Assembly: GCF_002019855.1 (NCBI RefSeq)
Contig: NZ_CM007717.1
Location: 4,240,657 to 4,304,656, forward strand
From: Streptomyces antibioticus
GTDB lineage: Bacteria > Actinomycetota > Actinomycetes > Streptomycetales > Streptomycetaceae
Reading direction: 5' to 3'
Length of the DNA: 64,000 nucleotides
Shown here: positions 51,537 to 59,138 of the stretch, piece by piece
How the letters are laid out: each line of letters opens with the position of its first letter
How positions within the stretch are numbered: position 1 is the stretch's first letter
Position numbers and translations under genes: made by a program
The notes under the pieces: model-generated
What the model saw: the letters and a program-made list of their open reading frames with translations, nothing else
Told to the model about the DNA's origin: nothing
Databases searched by the model: none

Positions 51537-52273
51537 GAGGCCGCGGGCTTGATCAGGTATCCGGCGCCGCGCCGCGTGTGGATCATCGGCTCCCGGCCGG
51601 CGTCGATCTTGCGCCGCAGGTAGGAGATGTACAGCTCGACGACATTGGCCTGGCCGCCGAAGTCGTAGGACCACACGCGGTCGAGGATCTGCGCCTTGCT
51701 GAGCACGCGCCGCGGGTTGCGCATCAGGAAGCGCAGCAGCTCGAACTCCGTGGCGGTGAGATGGATGTTGTCCCCGGCCCGCGAGACCTCGTGGCTGTCC
51801 TCGTCGAGGGTGAGGTCGCCGACGACCAGCATCGAGTCGGAGCGCCGGTCGGCGGCACCGGAGCGGCGGATGAGCCCCCGCAGCCGGGCCACGACCTCTT
51901 CGAGGCTGAACGGCTTGGTGACGTAGTCGTCGCCGCCGGCGGTGAGACCGGCGATACGGTCCTCGACGGCGTCCTTGGCGGTCAGGAACAGCACCGGGAC
52001 GTCCGGCAGCTCGCGCCGCAGCCGGCCGAGGACGGTCAGCCCGTCCATGTCGGGCAGCATCATGTCGAGGACGACGGCGTCGGGCCGGAACTCCCGGGCG
52101 GTCTGGAGGGCGCCCGTGCCGTCCCCGGCACTCCTGATCTGCCATCCTTCGTAGCGCAGGGCCATGGAGAGCAGTTCGGTGATCGACAACTCGTCGTCCA
52201 CCACAAGCACGCGGACGGGGCTCCCGTCCGGCCTCAGCAGTTCGGTGCGCCCCTGGGGCGAGGTCGTGGTCAT
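51533..52273 (-). CDS. OmpR/PhoB-family response regulator
   Basis: 246 residues from ATG 52273; ATG 52285 or GTG 52306 are in-frame alternatives with no better ribosome site. Receiver: RVLVVDDELSITELL, PDAVVLDMMLPDMDG (phosphoacceptor Asp), LFLTAKDAVEDRIAGLTAGGDDYVTKPFSLEEV. C-terminal winged helix: VGDLTLDEDSHEVSRAGDNIHLTATEFELLRFLMRNPRRVLSKAQILDRVWSYD, ending YLRRKIDAGREPMIHTRRGAGYLIKP. Heads a four-gene operon with the kinase and two glycosyltransferases, with ATGA overlap to the kinase. Confidence 0.95.
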   Translation of the reverse strand: MTTTSPQGRTELLRPDGSPVRVLVVDDELSITELLSMALRYEGWQIRSAGDGTGALQTAREFRPDAVVLDMMLPDMDGLTVLGRLRRELPDVPVLFLTAKDAVEDRIAGLTAGGDDYVTKPFSLEEVVARLRGLIRRSGAADRRSDSMLVVGDLTLDEDSHEVSRAGDNIHLTATEFELLRFLMRNPRRVLSKAQILDRVWSYDFGGQANVVELYISYLRRKIDAGREPMIHTRRGAGYLIKPAAS

Positions 52274-52326
52274 GGGGGACACCATGTCGGGGCGCTCTGA
52301 GAACACGCTTTCACCAGTCTGTGATT

Positions 52327-52358
52327 TCCCTGAGAAGTACACAGGGATCTCTCAGGGA
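52327..52358. promoter_or_regulatory. inverted repeat upstream of the regulator gene
   Basis: TCCCTGAGA (52327-52335) and its complement TCTCAGGGA (52350-52358), 14 bp apart, about 55-85 bp before the regulator start. Suitable as an autoregulation site of the two-component system. Confidence 0.45.
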
Positions 52359-52472
52359 GGGACTGGGAGGACCTGGAAGGACCTGGGAGGGTCTTCCGGG
52401 TAAGCGCTGTCTCGATCTCAGGGCTCGGCCTCATGATTCGGCCTTCATGATTCGGCCTCATGGCTCGCGCCC

Positions 52473-53351
52473 TCAGAACAGCCCGTCCTGAAGGGGCGCG
52501 GCGGTCTTGAACTCTCTTATGGGCACCCGCACTTCCCCCTCATCAGTGGCTGGCACCAGGTCCCACCCGCTCAGCAGGCGCGTGTCCAGGACGACGACCC
52601 GGTTGCCGGTCGCCAGATGCAGATCGGGGCCGGCGGCAGCCACCAACTCCCCACTGACGGCGCCCCCGGCGACCAGCTCGGTCACCTCGCCGCGGGCGGC
52701 GGGGGCGTGGTCGAGCCCGAACACCGCCACATGGTCGACGGCTTGGAAGGGCTCACGGGTCAACGACTCGGGCCAGCCGGTCAGTCCGACGGCCTTCGCG
52801 TGCAACTCAGCGATCTCGGCGGCCCTTTGTTCTTGTTCGAGGTCCGGCAGGGCGGCTCGCACCGCGCGCTTCTCGCCGTAGGGGATCCGGTCGGGGACGC
52901 CCAGGGCGGCGCGCAGCAGTTCCTCGCTGCGGCGGGCGGCCATCAGCGGTCCGGTGCCGAGCCAGGTGAAGCAGACGGCGCCCTGCTCCAGCAGCCGTGC
53001 GGACCCGCGCTCTACGGCCGTGATCCCGACCTTGGCCAGTCCCGGCCCGAACCACGCCAGGTAGACGCGGTAGGGCCGGGGGTCGTCGGCGATGCCGTCC
53101 GCGGCGACGGAGTGCGCCCGGTCCAGCCGCGCGCACTCCTCGCAACGGCCCCCGGTGCTGCGCGCCGACACCGCCGCGCGCAGCGGACACATGTGTCCAC
53201 GAGCCCCGGCACACTCCCGCACACCCCCCTCGACGACCCCGAAAGCCACGCGTCTCCCCCAGGACAGCGCGCTACGACGCCCCCCGGCCCACGTCAGCAC
53301 CGGCCGCTCCGCCGACCAGCGCAGCCCGGTGCTCTTCCATGCCTGTGCCAT
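52473..53351 (-). CDS. DUF2797 family protein
   Basis: 292 residues from ATG 53351. N-terminal half has Cys-rich segments: CAGARGHMCPLRAAVSARSTGGRCEECARLDRAH, likely a zinc site. The pattern YRVYLAWFGPGLAKVGITAVERGSARLLEQGAVCFTWLGTGPLMAARRSEELLRAALGVPDRIPYGEKR is typical of DUF2797, which resembles GIY-YIG-like folds in the KVGIT motif. Function unknown. It overlaps the following upstream gene by 80 bp. Confidence 0.85.
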   Translation of the reverse strand: MAQAWKSTGLRWSAERPVLTWAGGRRSALSWGRRVAFGVVEGGVRECAGARGHMCPLRAAVSARSTGGRCEECARLDRAHSVAADGIADDPRPYRVYLAWFGPGLAKVGITAVERGSARLLEQGAVCFTWLGTGPLMAARRSEELLRAALGVPDRIPYGEKRAVRAALPDLEQEQRAAEIAELHAKAVGLTGWPESLTREPFQAVDHVAVFGLDHAPAARGEVTELVAGGAVSGELVAAAGPDLHLATGNRVVVLDTRLLSGWDLVPATDEGEVRVPIREFKTAAPLQDGLF

Positions 53352-53691
53352 CACCCGCAACGGTAGGCGCCGGCACTGACAACGCGCTCCGGCCTGCGGA
53401 TCCGCGCCCGGCGAGCCGACAGCCCAGGCACCCCGGATGCCCGGAGCGCGCCGCCGTGTCCCGGACCCGCATCCCCCACTCGCCCCGGGGCCGCACCCCG
53501 GGCGGCTTGCCCCACCCGGCCAGATGCAGCCCCCAGGTGACCAGCGCGGCGACGGCGACGATCACCAGCCCTCCGCCCACCAGCGCACCGGCCCCGGCAC
53601 AGACGCCGAGCCCGGTCACGGTGGTCCCCACGGTGGCGACGGCGACACCGGTCCAGCCGGCGACGGTGTGCCCTTCGTCGTACAGCGCCAT
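53272..53691 (-). CDS. HGxxPAAW-like small membrane protein
   Basis: 139 residues from ATG 53691. DEGHTVAGWTGVAVATVGTTVTGLGVCAGAGALVGGGLVIVAVAALVTWGLHLAGWG holds two helices preceded by the H-x-x-x-A-x-W motif. Its last 27 codons overlap the start of the DUF2797 gene; the normal family end would be about RLAGR, so the tail may be an extension that arose by loss of an earlier stop. Role unknown. Confidence 0.6.
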   Translation of the reverse strand: MALYDEGHTVAGWTGVAVATVGTTVTGLGVCAGAGALVGGGLVIVAVAALVTWGLHLAGWGKPPGVRPRGEWGMRVRDTAARSGHPGCLGCRLAGRGSAGRSALSVPAPTVAGDGTGMEEHRAALVGGAAGADVGRGAS

Positions 53692-53727
53692 GGCGATTCC
53701 CTCACGATCTAAGAAGATGGAAAACTA

Positions 53728-53740
53728 CTTACAAGGTAAG
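53728..53740. promoter_or_regulatory. CTTAC-AAG-GTAAG operator-like palindrome
   Basis: Perfect inverted repeat in the 130-bp divergent spacer between the HGxxPAAW-like gene and marR. The local A/T richness marks a promoter; likely MarR binding site. Confidence 0.5.
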
Positions 53741-53824
53741 AGAAGAAGAAAGCAGATAACAAGGGACCAGCACAGAAGAGCCGCACGCCACGCACCCGCA
53801 GCCTCACCAGGAGCCGTCCCCGCG

Positions 53825-54316
53825 ATGACACCCCCGCCCCGCCCCGCCGCCACTCCCGTAGAAGCGCTGTCGGCGATGGACGACCTGATCGCGGCCAGCA
53901 TGGTCGGCCAGCAGGAGATGGCCCAGCGCCTCGGCCTGAACGTCACCGACCTGACCTGCTTCGCCTACGTCCTCCAGGCCGGCGAACACCTCCTGACCGC
54001 CGGCGAACTGGCGACCCGGGTCCAGGTCACGACCGGCGCGGTGACCGGCATCCTCAACCGCCTCGAACGCGCCGGCTACGTCACCCGCCGCCCCGACCCC
54101 CACGACCGCCGCCGCGTCCGCGTGGCCGCCGAACCCACCGCGGTCGCCCGCGTCCACGCCCTCTACCAGCCGTACTACGACCGCCTCAACACCCTCTTCG
54201 CCGACTACACCCCGGCCGAGATCGCGGTCCTCACCGACTGGTTCACCCGCGCGACGGCCCTGGCCCACACCTACCGCCGCGAACTCCGCGTCCAGGACGG
54301 GACGGGCACTCCCTAG
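53825..54316 (+). CDS. MarR family transcription regulator
   Basis: 163 residues from ATG 53825 (AGGAG 11 nt upstream); an in-frame ATG at 53717 would run through the operator and is rejected. AMDDLIAASMVGQQEMAQRLGLNVTDLTCFAYVLQ then the winged helix LTAGELATRVQVTTGAVTGILNRLERAGYVTRRPDPHDRRRVRVAAEP. Divergent from the HGxxPAAW-like/DUF2797 pair and may regulate it. Confidence 0.9.
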   Translation: MTPPPRPAATPVEALSAMDDLIAASMVGQQEMAQRLGLNVTDLTCFAYVLQAGEHLLTAGELATRVQVTTGAVTGILNRLERAGYVTRRPDPHDRRRVRVAAEPTAVARVHALYQPYYDRLNTLFADYTPAEIAVLTDWFTRATALAHTYRRELRVQDGTGTP

Positions 54317-54346
54317 TCCCGGTCGTCACCTGCCCGCCGACGCACG

Positions 54347-54382
54347 AAGGGCGGCCGCGCACGTGGGTGCGCGACCGCCCTT
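54347..54382. terminator. bidirectional terminator
   Basis: AAGGGCGG and CGCGCAC pair with GTGCGCG and CCGCCCTT, with one mismatch and a GTGG loop, between the convergent MarR and secreted-protein genes. Confidence 0.7.
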
Positions 54383-54405
54383 CCTCCGCGACGGCGGGAA
54401 CGGGC

Positions 54406-55983
54406 TCAGCCGATGGCGTAGGCCCGGTAGACCGTCTGCACCGAGCGGTTCCCGGCGGCGTCCTTGACCTCGGAGCGCAGCGCGACGGCGCCGGACGCCG
54501 GGTTGCGGACGGTCGCCTGCCAGGCCGAGCCGGAGCGCTTGACCGTCGCCGCCTTCCAGGTCTTGCCGCCGTCGGCGGAGGACCAGACCTTGACGGACTT
54601 GGCGGTCACCTTGGTGAACTTCGTGTCGGGGTTCTGGGAACCGCGCACGGCACTCACGTTGACCGTCGTGGTGCTGCTCGGCGCGGCCTGGTTGCGGGTG
54701 TTCAGCCCACTCGGCAGGAAGCGGGTGAGGAAGACGGGCGCGACCGCCGACTTGGCCGGGTCGGCCTTGAAGTACCAGTCGAGGGTGACGCGCGACGACA
54801 GCATGCCGGCGGGGAACGTGATGCCCGGCCGGTGGCGCTGCGCGTCCACGGTCAGGCGGTACCAGCCGGCCGAGCCGATCCGGGCGGAGAACTCGGCGCC
54901 GCTGTTGCCCCAGTTGGTCAGGGTCTTCTTCTTGACGGTGGTGCCGCCCTTGGACAGGACCACCGTCTCCTTCGTCGGGTCGGTCGCGGTGACACCGACG
55001 TCCGGGTCGCCGATCAGGCCCTCCGGAACGAAGTACACGGACTTCTGCCAGACCGTCGGCAGATAGTGCAACGGCCCCCAGACGGCCCGGCCGAACGGCT
55101 GGGTGACGCTCTGCCCCGCCTTCAGCGTCCTGACCTTCGGGAAACCGCCGCTCACATGGTCGCCGTTGCTCGCGTAGACGTCGTCGCGCGGCTGCCAGGT
55201 CCCGGGGGTCACATGGGCGGTGGCGCTGTACGGCACGCTGTCGGCGTGGACCTCGGCCATCAGGTCGCTCGTGCAGTCGTCGGTCTTCGGCCGTGCCTGG
55301 AGCGCGACGCCGTTCTGACGGGCCATCTGCGTACCGCCGCGCACCGAGAAGCGCACGGTCGCCATGTTCGCCCGCTTGAACGTCCCACCGGGCGTGGCCG
55401 GGATGCCGGTGGTCTTCTTCACGGCGATGTAGCTGTCGTCACCCGACCACTGCGCCAGGTACCCGAACTGAAGCAGCTTGGAGGAGTTCGGGATGACGTA
55501 GAGGGACCCCGCGTCGTTCCACGCGCCCACGCTGTAGGCGGAGGGCATGTCACTGACGCTGGCGGCGCACACCTGCGCACTGATCCGCGGCGGCCCGATC
55601 ACGTCGGCGGGCGCGTCGAGGCCCACCTTGACGGCCTTGCCCTTGCGCGCGTCGAGCGTCACCGAGGTGCTGCCCGCCACCTTGACGACCTTCGCGCCAA
55701 GGGTGTCGATGCCGAAACCATCCTTGGTGCTCTCACTGATGTCGGCCATCGCGATGTACTGCCCCGCCGGCAGGCTGATCCGCTTACCGGACTTGACCGT
55801 GTACGTCCGCCCGGACGAAACGGCGACGACCGTGACCGTCGTCGCGACCTTGCCACCCTGCCGCCCCAGCGTGGTGACGGCCAACGACCCCGAAGCGGCC
55901 TGCGCGGAAGCCCCACCCACAACCAACGGCGCCAGCGCGGCGACCACACCCACGAAGGCGAGCGATCTCCATCGCACCATCAT
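54406..55983 (-). CDS. large secreted protein of unknown function
   Basis: 525 residues from ATG 55983 (GGGGGGA ribosome site). Signal peptide MMVRWRSLAFVGVVAALAPLVVGGASAQA. The mature protein is beta-rich, with repeated motifs of the type YTVKSGKRISLPAGQYIAMADIS near residue 65 and ARIGSAGWYRLTVDAQRHRPG near residue 380, and an immunoglobulin-like end: VWSSADGGKTWKAATVKRSGSAWQATVRNPASGAVALRSEVKDAAGNRSVQTVYRAYAIG. No catalytic motif recognised. Confidence 0.75.
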   Translation of the reverse strand: MMVRWRSLAFVGVVAALAPLVVGGASAQAASGSLAVTTLGRQGGKVATTVTVVAVSSGRTYTVKSGKRISLPAGQYIAMADISESTKDGFGIDTLGAKVVKVAGSTSVTLDARKGKAVKVGLDAPADVIGPPRISAQVCAASVSDMPSAYSVGAWNDAGSLYVIPNSSKLLQFGYLAQWSGDDSYIAVKKTTGIPATPGGTFKRANMATVRFSVRGGTQMARQNGVALQARPKTDDCTSDLMAEVHADSVPYSATAHVTPGTWQPRDDVYASNGDHVSGGFPKVRTLKAGQSVTQPFGRAVWGPLHYLPTVWQKSVYFVPEGLIGDPDVGVTATDPTKETVVLSKGGTTVKKKTLTNWGNSGAEFSARIGSAGWYRLTVDAQRHRPGITFPAGMLSSRVTLDWYFKADPAKSAVAPVFLTRFLPSGLNTRNQAAPSSTTTVNVSAVRGSQNPDTKFTKVTAKSVKVWSSADGGKTWKAATVKRSGSAWQATVRNPASGAVALRSEVKDAAGNRSVQTVYRAYAIG

Positions 55984-56138
55984 CGTTTCCCCCCTCGAAC
56001 CCCAAAGCTGATCAATCCTAGCCATGTCACGGACATGGCAGCTCAGCCAGGGGCGGCAGGTCACGGGCCACCGCCGGCGGCTACGAGGCAGGCCGACCTG
56101 CTTCCAGGGCTTGGCCTGCTCGCCGGCACGATGGTCCC

Positions 56139-56453
56139 GTGGTCGACCCGGAGCGCATCAGAGCAGAGACCGTGGCGTACTTCCGAGCACTCGATGAGAA
56201 CGCCATCCTGAGGCACCACTTCCGCCACGTCGACGAGGAGGGTGGTCTGTGGTGGTTCGAGGCCGTGGCCGACCGCGGCAAGTTGGTGGCCGTCAAGCAA
56301 GCCGAGCTGACTCCGGCCGGCCGACTCCACCAGTACAACTGGGAGCACCTGGAGGATGAGCACGGCTTCCTGACAGACCAGGCGATCGACCCGGACGAAG
56401 ACCCGCTGGAAGCCATCCCGGCCGAAGAGTTCCAGCGGGTGTGGACGCGGTGA
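56139..56453 (+). CDS. hypothetical protein
   Basis: 104 residues from GTG 56139. Acidic and aromatic: AYFRALDENAILRHHFRHVDEEGGLWWFEAVADRGKLVAVKQAELTPAGRLHQYNWEHLEDEHG. No membrane segment. Family not recognised; similar small proteins accompany SUKH-type genes in Streptomyces, and one lies next door in opposite orientation. Confidence 0.6.
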   Translation: MVDPERIRAETVAYFRALDENAILRHHFRHVDEEGGLWWFEAVADRGKLVAVKQAELTPAGRLHQYNWEHLEDEHGFLTDQAIDPDEDPLEAIPAEEFQRVWTR

Positions 56454-56489
56454 CACTCCCGCAGCCTCTTGGTCCTGAGCCGGGGCCGT

Positions 56490-57011
56490 TCAGTCGAGGA
56501 AGTAGGACCAGAAAGGGATCGCGGCGTACTGATGGTCTTCGCGTGTCGGCACAGGGCGACCGAACTCGTGGTGGAAGTAGTCGACCAGATCGGAGCCGTA
56601 GTAAATGATGTCCGTCTGGTACATCGACAGCACAGGGGTACCGGTGCGGTCTGGATCGGCCAGCAGGTAGCGGTGCGAGTAAATCGGCACCATGACCGGG
56701 ACCTTGGTCAAGTACGTGCGCGCCACTTCCAAGGCATCCTGAGTGACCGTCGGCCGCGGCTCCCAGTCCGGATGCCAGAAGCCGTTGTGCTCCACGTCGA
56801 ACAGCACCCCGTGCACCGGCCAGGCCAACCGCTCCGCCAGGTCCTCCGGCTCGCCGTCCCGCCAATCGGGCCAACGACTGCTCCCCGTAGGTAGCCCTGC
56901 CCCCAGCAGGGTCCGATGCTCCGGCGCGAAGCGGAACCCCCAGCGCTCCTCGACCTGGTCGAGTTCCCGCTCGGTCATACCTCGCTTCACCTCGACGCGG
57001 GCAGAGAGCAT
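56490..57011 (-). CDS. SMI1/KNR4 (SUKH)-like protein
   Basis: 173 residues from ATG 57011 (TTG 57020 also possible). MTERELDQVEERWGFRFAPEHRTLLGAGLPTGSSRWPDWRDG, then LAWPVHGVLFDVEHNGFWHPDWEPRP and VPIYSHRYLLADPDRTGTPVLSMYQTDIIYYGSDLVDYFHHEF match the SMI1/KNR4 fold, used as immunity proteins in bacterial toxin systems. No toxin gene is adjacent. Confidence 0.75.
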   Translation of the reverse strand: MLSARVEVKRGMTERELDQVEERWGFRFAPEHRTLLGAGLPTGSSRWPDWRDGEPEDLAERLAWPVHGVLFDVEHNGFWHPDWEPRPTVTQDALEVARTYLTKVPVMVPIYSHRYLLADPDRTGTPVLSMYQTDIIYYGSDLVDYFHHEFGRPVPTREDHQYAAIPFWSYFLD

Positions 57012-57065
57012 GGCAATCAACGCCTCGGCGTCTTCGGAACTCGGCTTCCCCTGCGCGTCGTTCGC

Positions 57066-57701
57066 CTACGCGGCACCCACGGTCAAGGAGTAGTCCACAT
57101 CAACCGCGAAGTCCTGTGCCCGACCACGAATAGTCAGGGTGTGGTTCCCGGGCTTCAGTGGGGGCAACTGGACCCAGAGGCCGCACCCGGTGGTCGTGAA
57201 GCGCCCGTCCGTGCCTGTGACGGGGTTGAGGGCGACGCTCTGCACGGAGATCGACTCTCCTAGGCTGGTCTCCGAGTCGACCTCCTCGCCGTCCAGGACG
57301 GCGGACCCGTTGGCCGAGTTCATGAAGATCGCGCAGTCCGTCGGCTCACCCATCAGGTTCACCAGGGGAAACGCGACGGGGACCCCTTCGGGGACGCTGC
57401 ACGTGCGCTTGGCCTGAGTGCCGAAGGTGCCCGCCAGAAACCACACGTCTGACGGCTGGTTACGCTCACAATCGCTGCCGTCCTCGTCAGCGACCGGGTT
57501 GGTGCCCACAGGTTCCGACAGCGCCCACGTCCACCATCGGCTCTGCAGATCCTCAGGAGAGAGACCGGCTTGCGTCGACGACTGTGCGCCTGAAGCCGGA
57601 GATGTCGAGTTCTCTGATCCCTCGGCCCGCCCACGCTCGCATCCCACCAGTGCCATAAGGACCATGGCCGTGAGTGCCACTCTGCCGGTCTTGATCTTCA
57701 C
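57066..57701 (-). CDS. predicted secreted lipoprotein
   Basis: 211 residues from GTG 57701 (GGGAGGGGA site). Signal with lipobox TAMVLMALVGCERG (Cys near residue 20). Contains DLQSRWWTWALSEPVGTNPVADEDGSDCERNQPSDVWFLAGTFGT, C and W-rich, and an Ig-like end GNHTLTIRGRAQDFAVDVDYSLTV. Function unknown. Upstream of the SMI1-like gene by 54 bp. Confidence 0.7.
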   Translation of the reverse strand: MKIKTGRVALTAMVLMALVGCERGRAEGSENSTSPASGAQSSTQAGLSPEDLQSRWWTWALSEPVGTNPVADEDGSDCERNQPSDVWFLAGTFGTQAKRTCSVPEGVPVAFPLVNLMGEPTDCAIFMNSANGSAVLDGEEVDSETSLGESISVQSVALNPVTGTDGRFTTTGCGLWVQLPPLKPGNHTLTIRGRAQDFAVDVDYSLTVGAA

Positions 57702-57733
57702 GAGTTCCCCTCCCGTGCCGCGCCCCTGAAACG

Positions 57734-57765
57734 CAAGAGGCCCCGGATCTCTCCGGGGCCTCTTG
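57734..57765 (-). terminator. terminator after tRNA-Arg
   Basis: Perfect 14-bp stem CAAGAGGCCCCGGA and complement with a TCTC loop, 6 bp beyond the 3' end of tRNA-Arg. Confidence 0.8.
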
Positions 57766-57771
57766 TCACTG

Positions 57772-57844
57772 TGCACTCGGCAGGATTCGAACCTGCAACC
57801 TTCTGATCCGTAGTCAGATGCTCTATCCGTTAAGCTACGAGTGC
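57772..57844 (-). tRNA. tRNA-Arg (ACG)
   Basis: 73-nt tRNA read on the minus strand. Acceptor GCACTCG with CGAGTGC, D arm TAGCTTAACGGATAGAGC, anticodon stem-loop ATCTGACTACGGATCAGA with ACG, T arm GCAGGTTCGAATCCTGC. A34 is the natural target of TadA, whose gene lies at 34103. Confidence 0.96.
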
Positions 57845-57908
57845 GTGTTATTCGGTTTTTCTTGTCTTCGCTTCCGGCCCTTGCGGCCCGCTCGCGGCGA
57901 CAGGAAGA

Positions 57909-57937
57909 ACATTACATGACTGCCGCCGACATGTGAA
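57909..57937 (-). promoter_or_regulatory. promoter of tRNA-Arg
   Basis: Minus strand TTCACA (57937-57932) and TAATGT (57914-57909) with 17-bp spacing, about 65 bp before the mature tRNA. Includes the 12-mer GCCGACATGTGA complement shared with the sigN upstream region. Confidence 0.6.
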
Positions 57938-58011
57938 ATCCGTTTGCCGCACCCCTTGTGAGCTGCGGAAACGCCGTTTGAGCGGGTGTCGGTGATCATG
58001 CGTGGGAACGA

Positions 58012-58043
58012 CGAAGCCCCGGTCCTCACGGACCGGGGCTTCG
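58012..58043 (-). terminator. terminator after tRNA-Ser(GCT)
   Basis: Perfect 14-bp stem CGAAGCCCCGGTCC with TCAC loop, 10 bp past the tRNA 3' end. The GCCCCGGTCC core is the same as in the tRNA-Gly terminator at 3500. Confidence 0.8.
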
Positions 58044-58053
58044 GTGTATCGCG

Positions 58054-58144
58054 CGGAGGCGGAGGGATTTGAACCCTCGATGGGCTTTAAGGCCCAAACC
58101 GCATTAGCAGTGCGGCGCCATAGACCGGACTAGGCGACGCCTCC
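58054..58144 (-). tRNA. tRNA-Ser (GCT)
   Basis: 91-nt class II tRNA on the minus strand. Acceptor GGAGGCG with CGCCTCC, anticodon stem-loop CCGCACTGCTAATGCGG with GCT, long variable arm TTTGGGCCTTAAAGCCCA, T arm GAGGGTTCAAATCCCTC. Confidence 0.96.
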
Positions 58145-58301
58145 CGCACAACCGCTCGCGTGCGTGCGAGTGGTGCGTGCAGATGATGACACAGTCGAGC
58201 GGGGTGTCACCAATCGACGTCCACGGTACTAGGCAGGCGGGCCGCAGGGCAAAGCACTTGCCCGGGCGCAACGTCGTCGGCCGTGTCGCGTTGGGCAGGG
58301 C

Positions 58302-58832
58302 ATGTTCCAGGTCGTCCCGGTGCGCCGGGTTCTCGTCAGCATGTATGCGGCCGGCGTCGCCGCCACCGCCGTCGTCGTCGGCGCCGGGCCGGCCGCGCCC
58401 TCGGGCGCCGGTGCCGCGTACGCCGCGCCGCCGCCCGTCCGTGACGAGGACCGGGTCCAGGATCTCCGCGGCGACCGTCTCGTCGTGACCGTTCGGCGCG
58501 CCGGCGGTGGCGCCGACGGGACCTTCGAGGTGGTGTGCCGGCCGGGTCCCGGGCACGGCAGCCATCCGGACGCGGGCGGCGCCTGCCGTGCCGTGGAGCG
58601 GAACACCCGCTGGGGGCGGGACCCCTTCGCGCCCGCGCCCGCCGACGGGGTCTGCACCATGCGGTACGGCGGTCCCGCCACCGCCCGTGTCACCGGGCGC
58701 TGGGCCGGTCGGCCGGTGGACGCGGTCTTCGACCGCAGCGACGGGTGCGCGATCGAGCGGTGGGACCGGTTCGTACCCCTTCTGCCCGATCTGCGCCGGG
58801 CGCCGCATCCTCTCGACGACTTCCGCCGATGA
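58302..58832 (+). CDS. subtilisin inhibitor-like (SSI) protein
   Basis: 176 residues from ATG 58302. An N-terminal signal of about 45 residues (VLVSMYAAGVAATAVVVGAGPAAPSGAGAAYA) then the SSI core: GTFEVVCRPGPGHGSHPDAGGACRAVERN, the reactive loop around PADGVCTMRYGGPATARVTGRWAGRPVDAVF, DRSDGCAIERWDR. The four Cys that form the SSI disulphides are present. The residue at the P1 position of the loop is Met, as in the original SSI (alignment by eye), followed by Arg instead of Val. It inhibits subtilisin-type proteases outside the cell. Confidence 0.9.
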   Translation: MFQVVPVRRVLVSMYAAGVAATAVVVGAGPAAPSGAGAAYAAPPPVRDEDRVQDLRGDRLVVTVRRAGGGADGTFEVVCRPGPGHGSHPDAGGACRAVERNTRWGRDPFAPAPADGVCTMRYGGPATARVTGRWAGRPVDAVFDRSDGCAIERWDRFVPLLPDLRRAPHPLDDFRR

Positions 58833-59138
58833 ACCGCCCGGCGCCCTCACCGCCTTCACCTCCTTCGCAGGCCCCACCCGACCGGGTTCCGTCCGCACAG
58901 GTGGCGCACAGGGGAAACACCCGTCCCGTGGAAGTCCCGCGAAGGTCGTGCGTACGGTCGGATGTGCGGGTGGGCACGCGGGGGGAGGTTTCGTGTCACT
59001 TCGTGGTGCGAGGTGCCTCTCATCCGGCGCCTGTGAGCGCCCCCCAGCCCTTAGACTCCCTCGCGTGACACGCTGCGGGCCGGTTGGCACTATGGCCCGA
59101 GCGGTCGGCACGTTGCGGTAACAGGGAGGAAGCGACTC
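58833..59138. other. spacer before the hybrid sensor gene
   Basis: 306 bp with no gene. Short frames lack ribosome sites. The AGGGAGGA site of the next gene is at 59123-59130. Confidence 0.5.
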
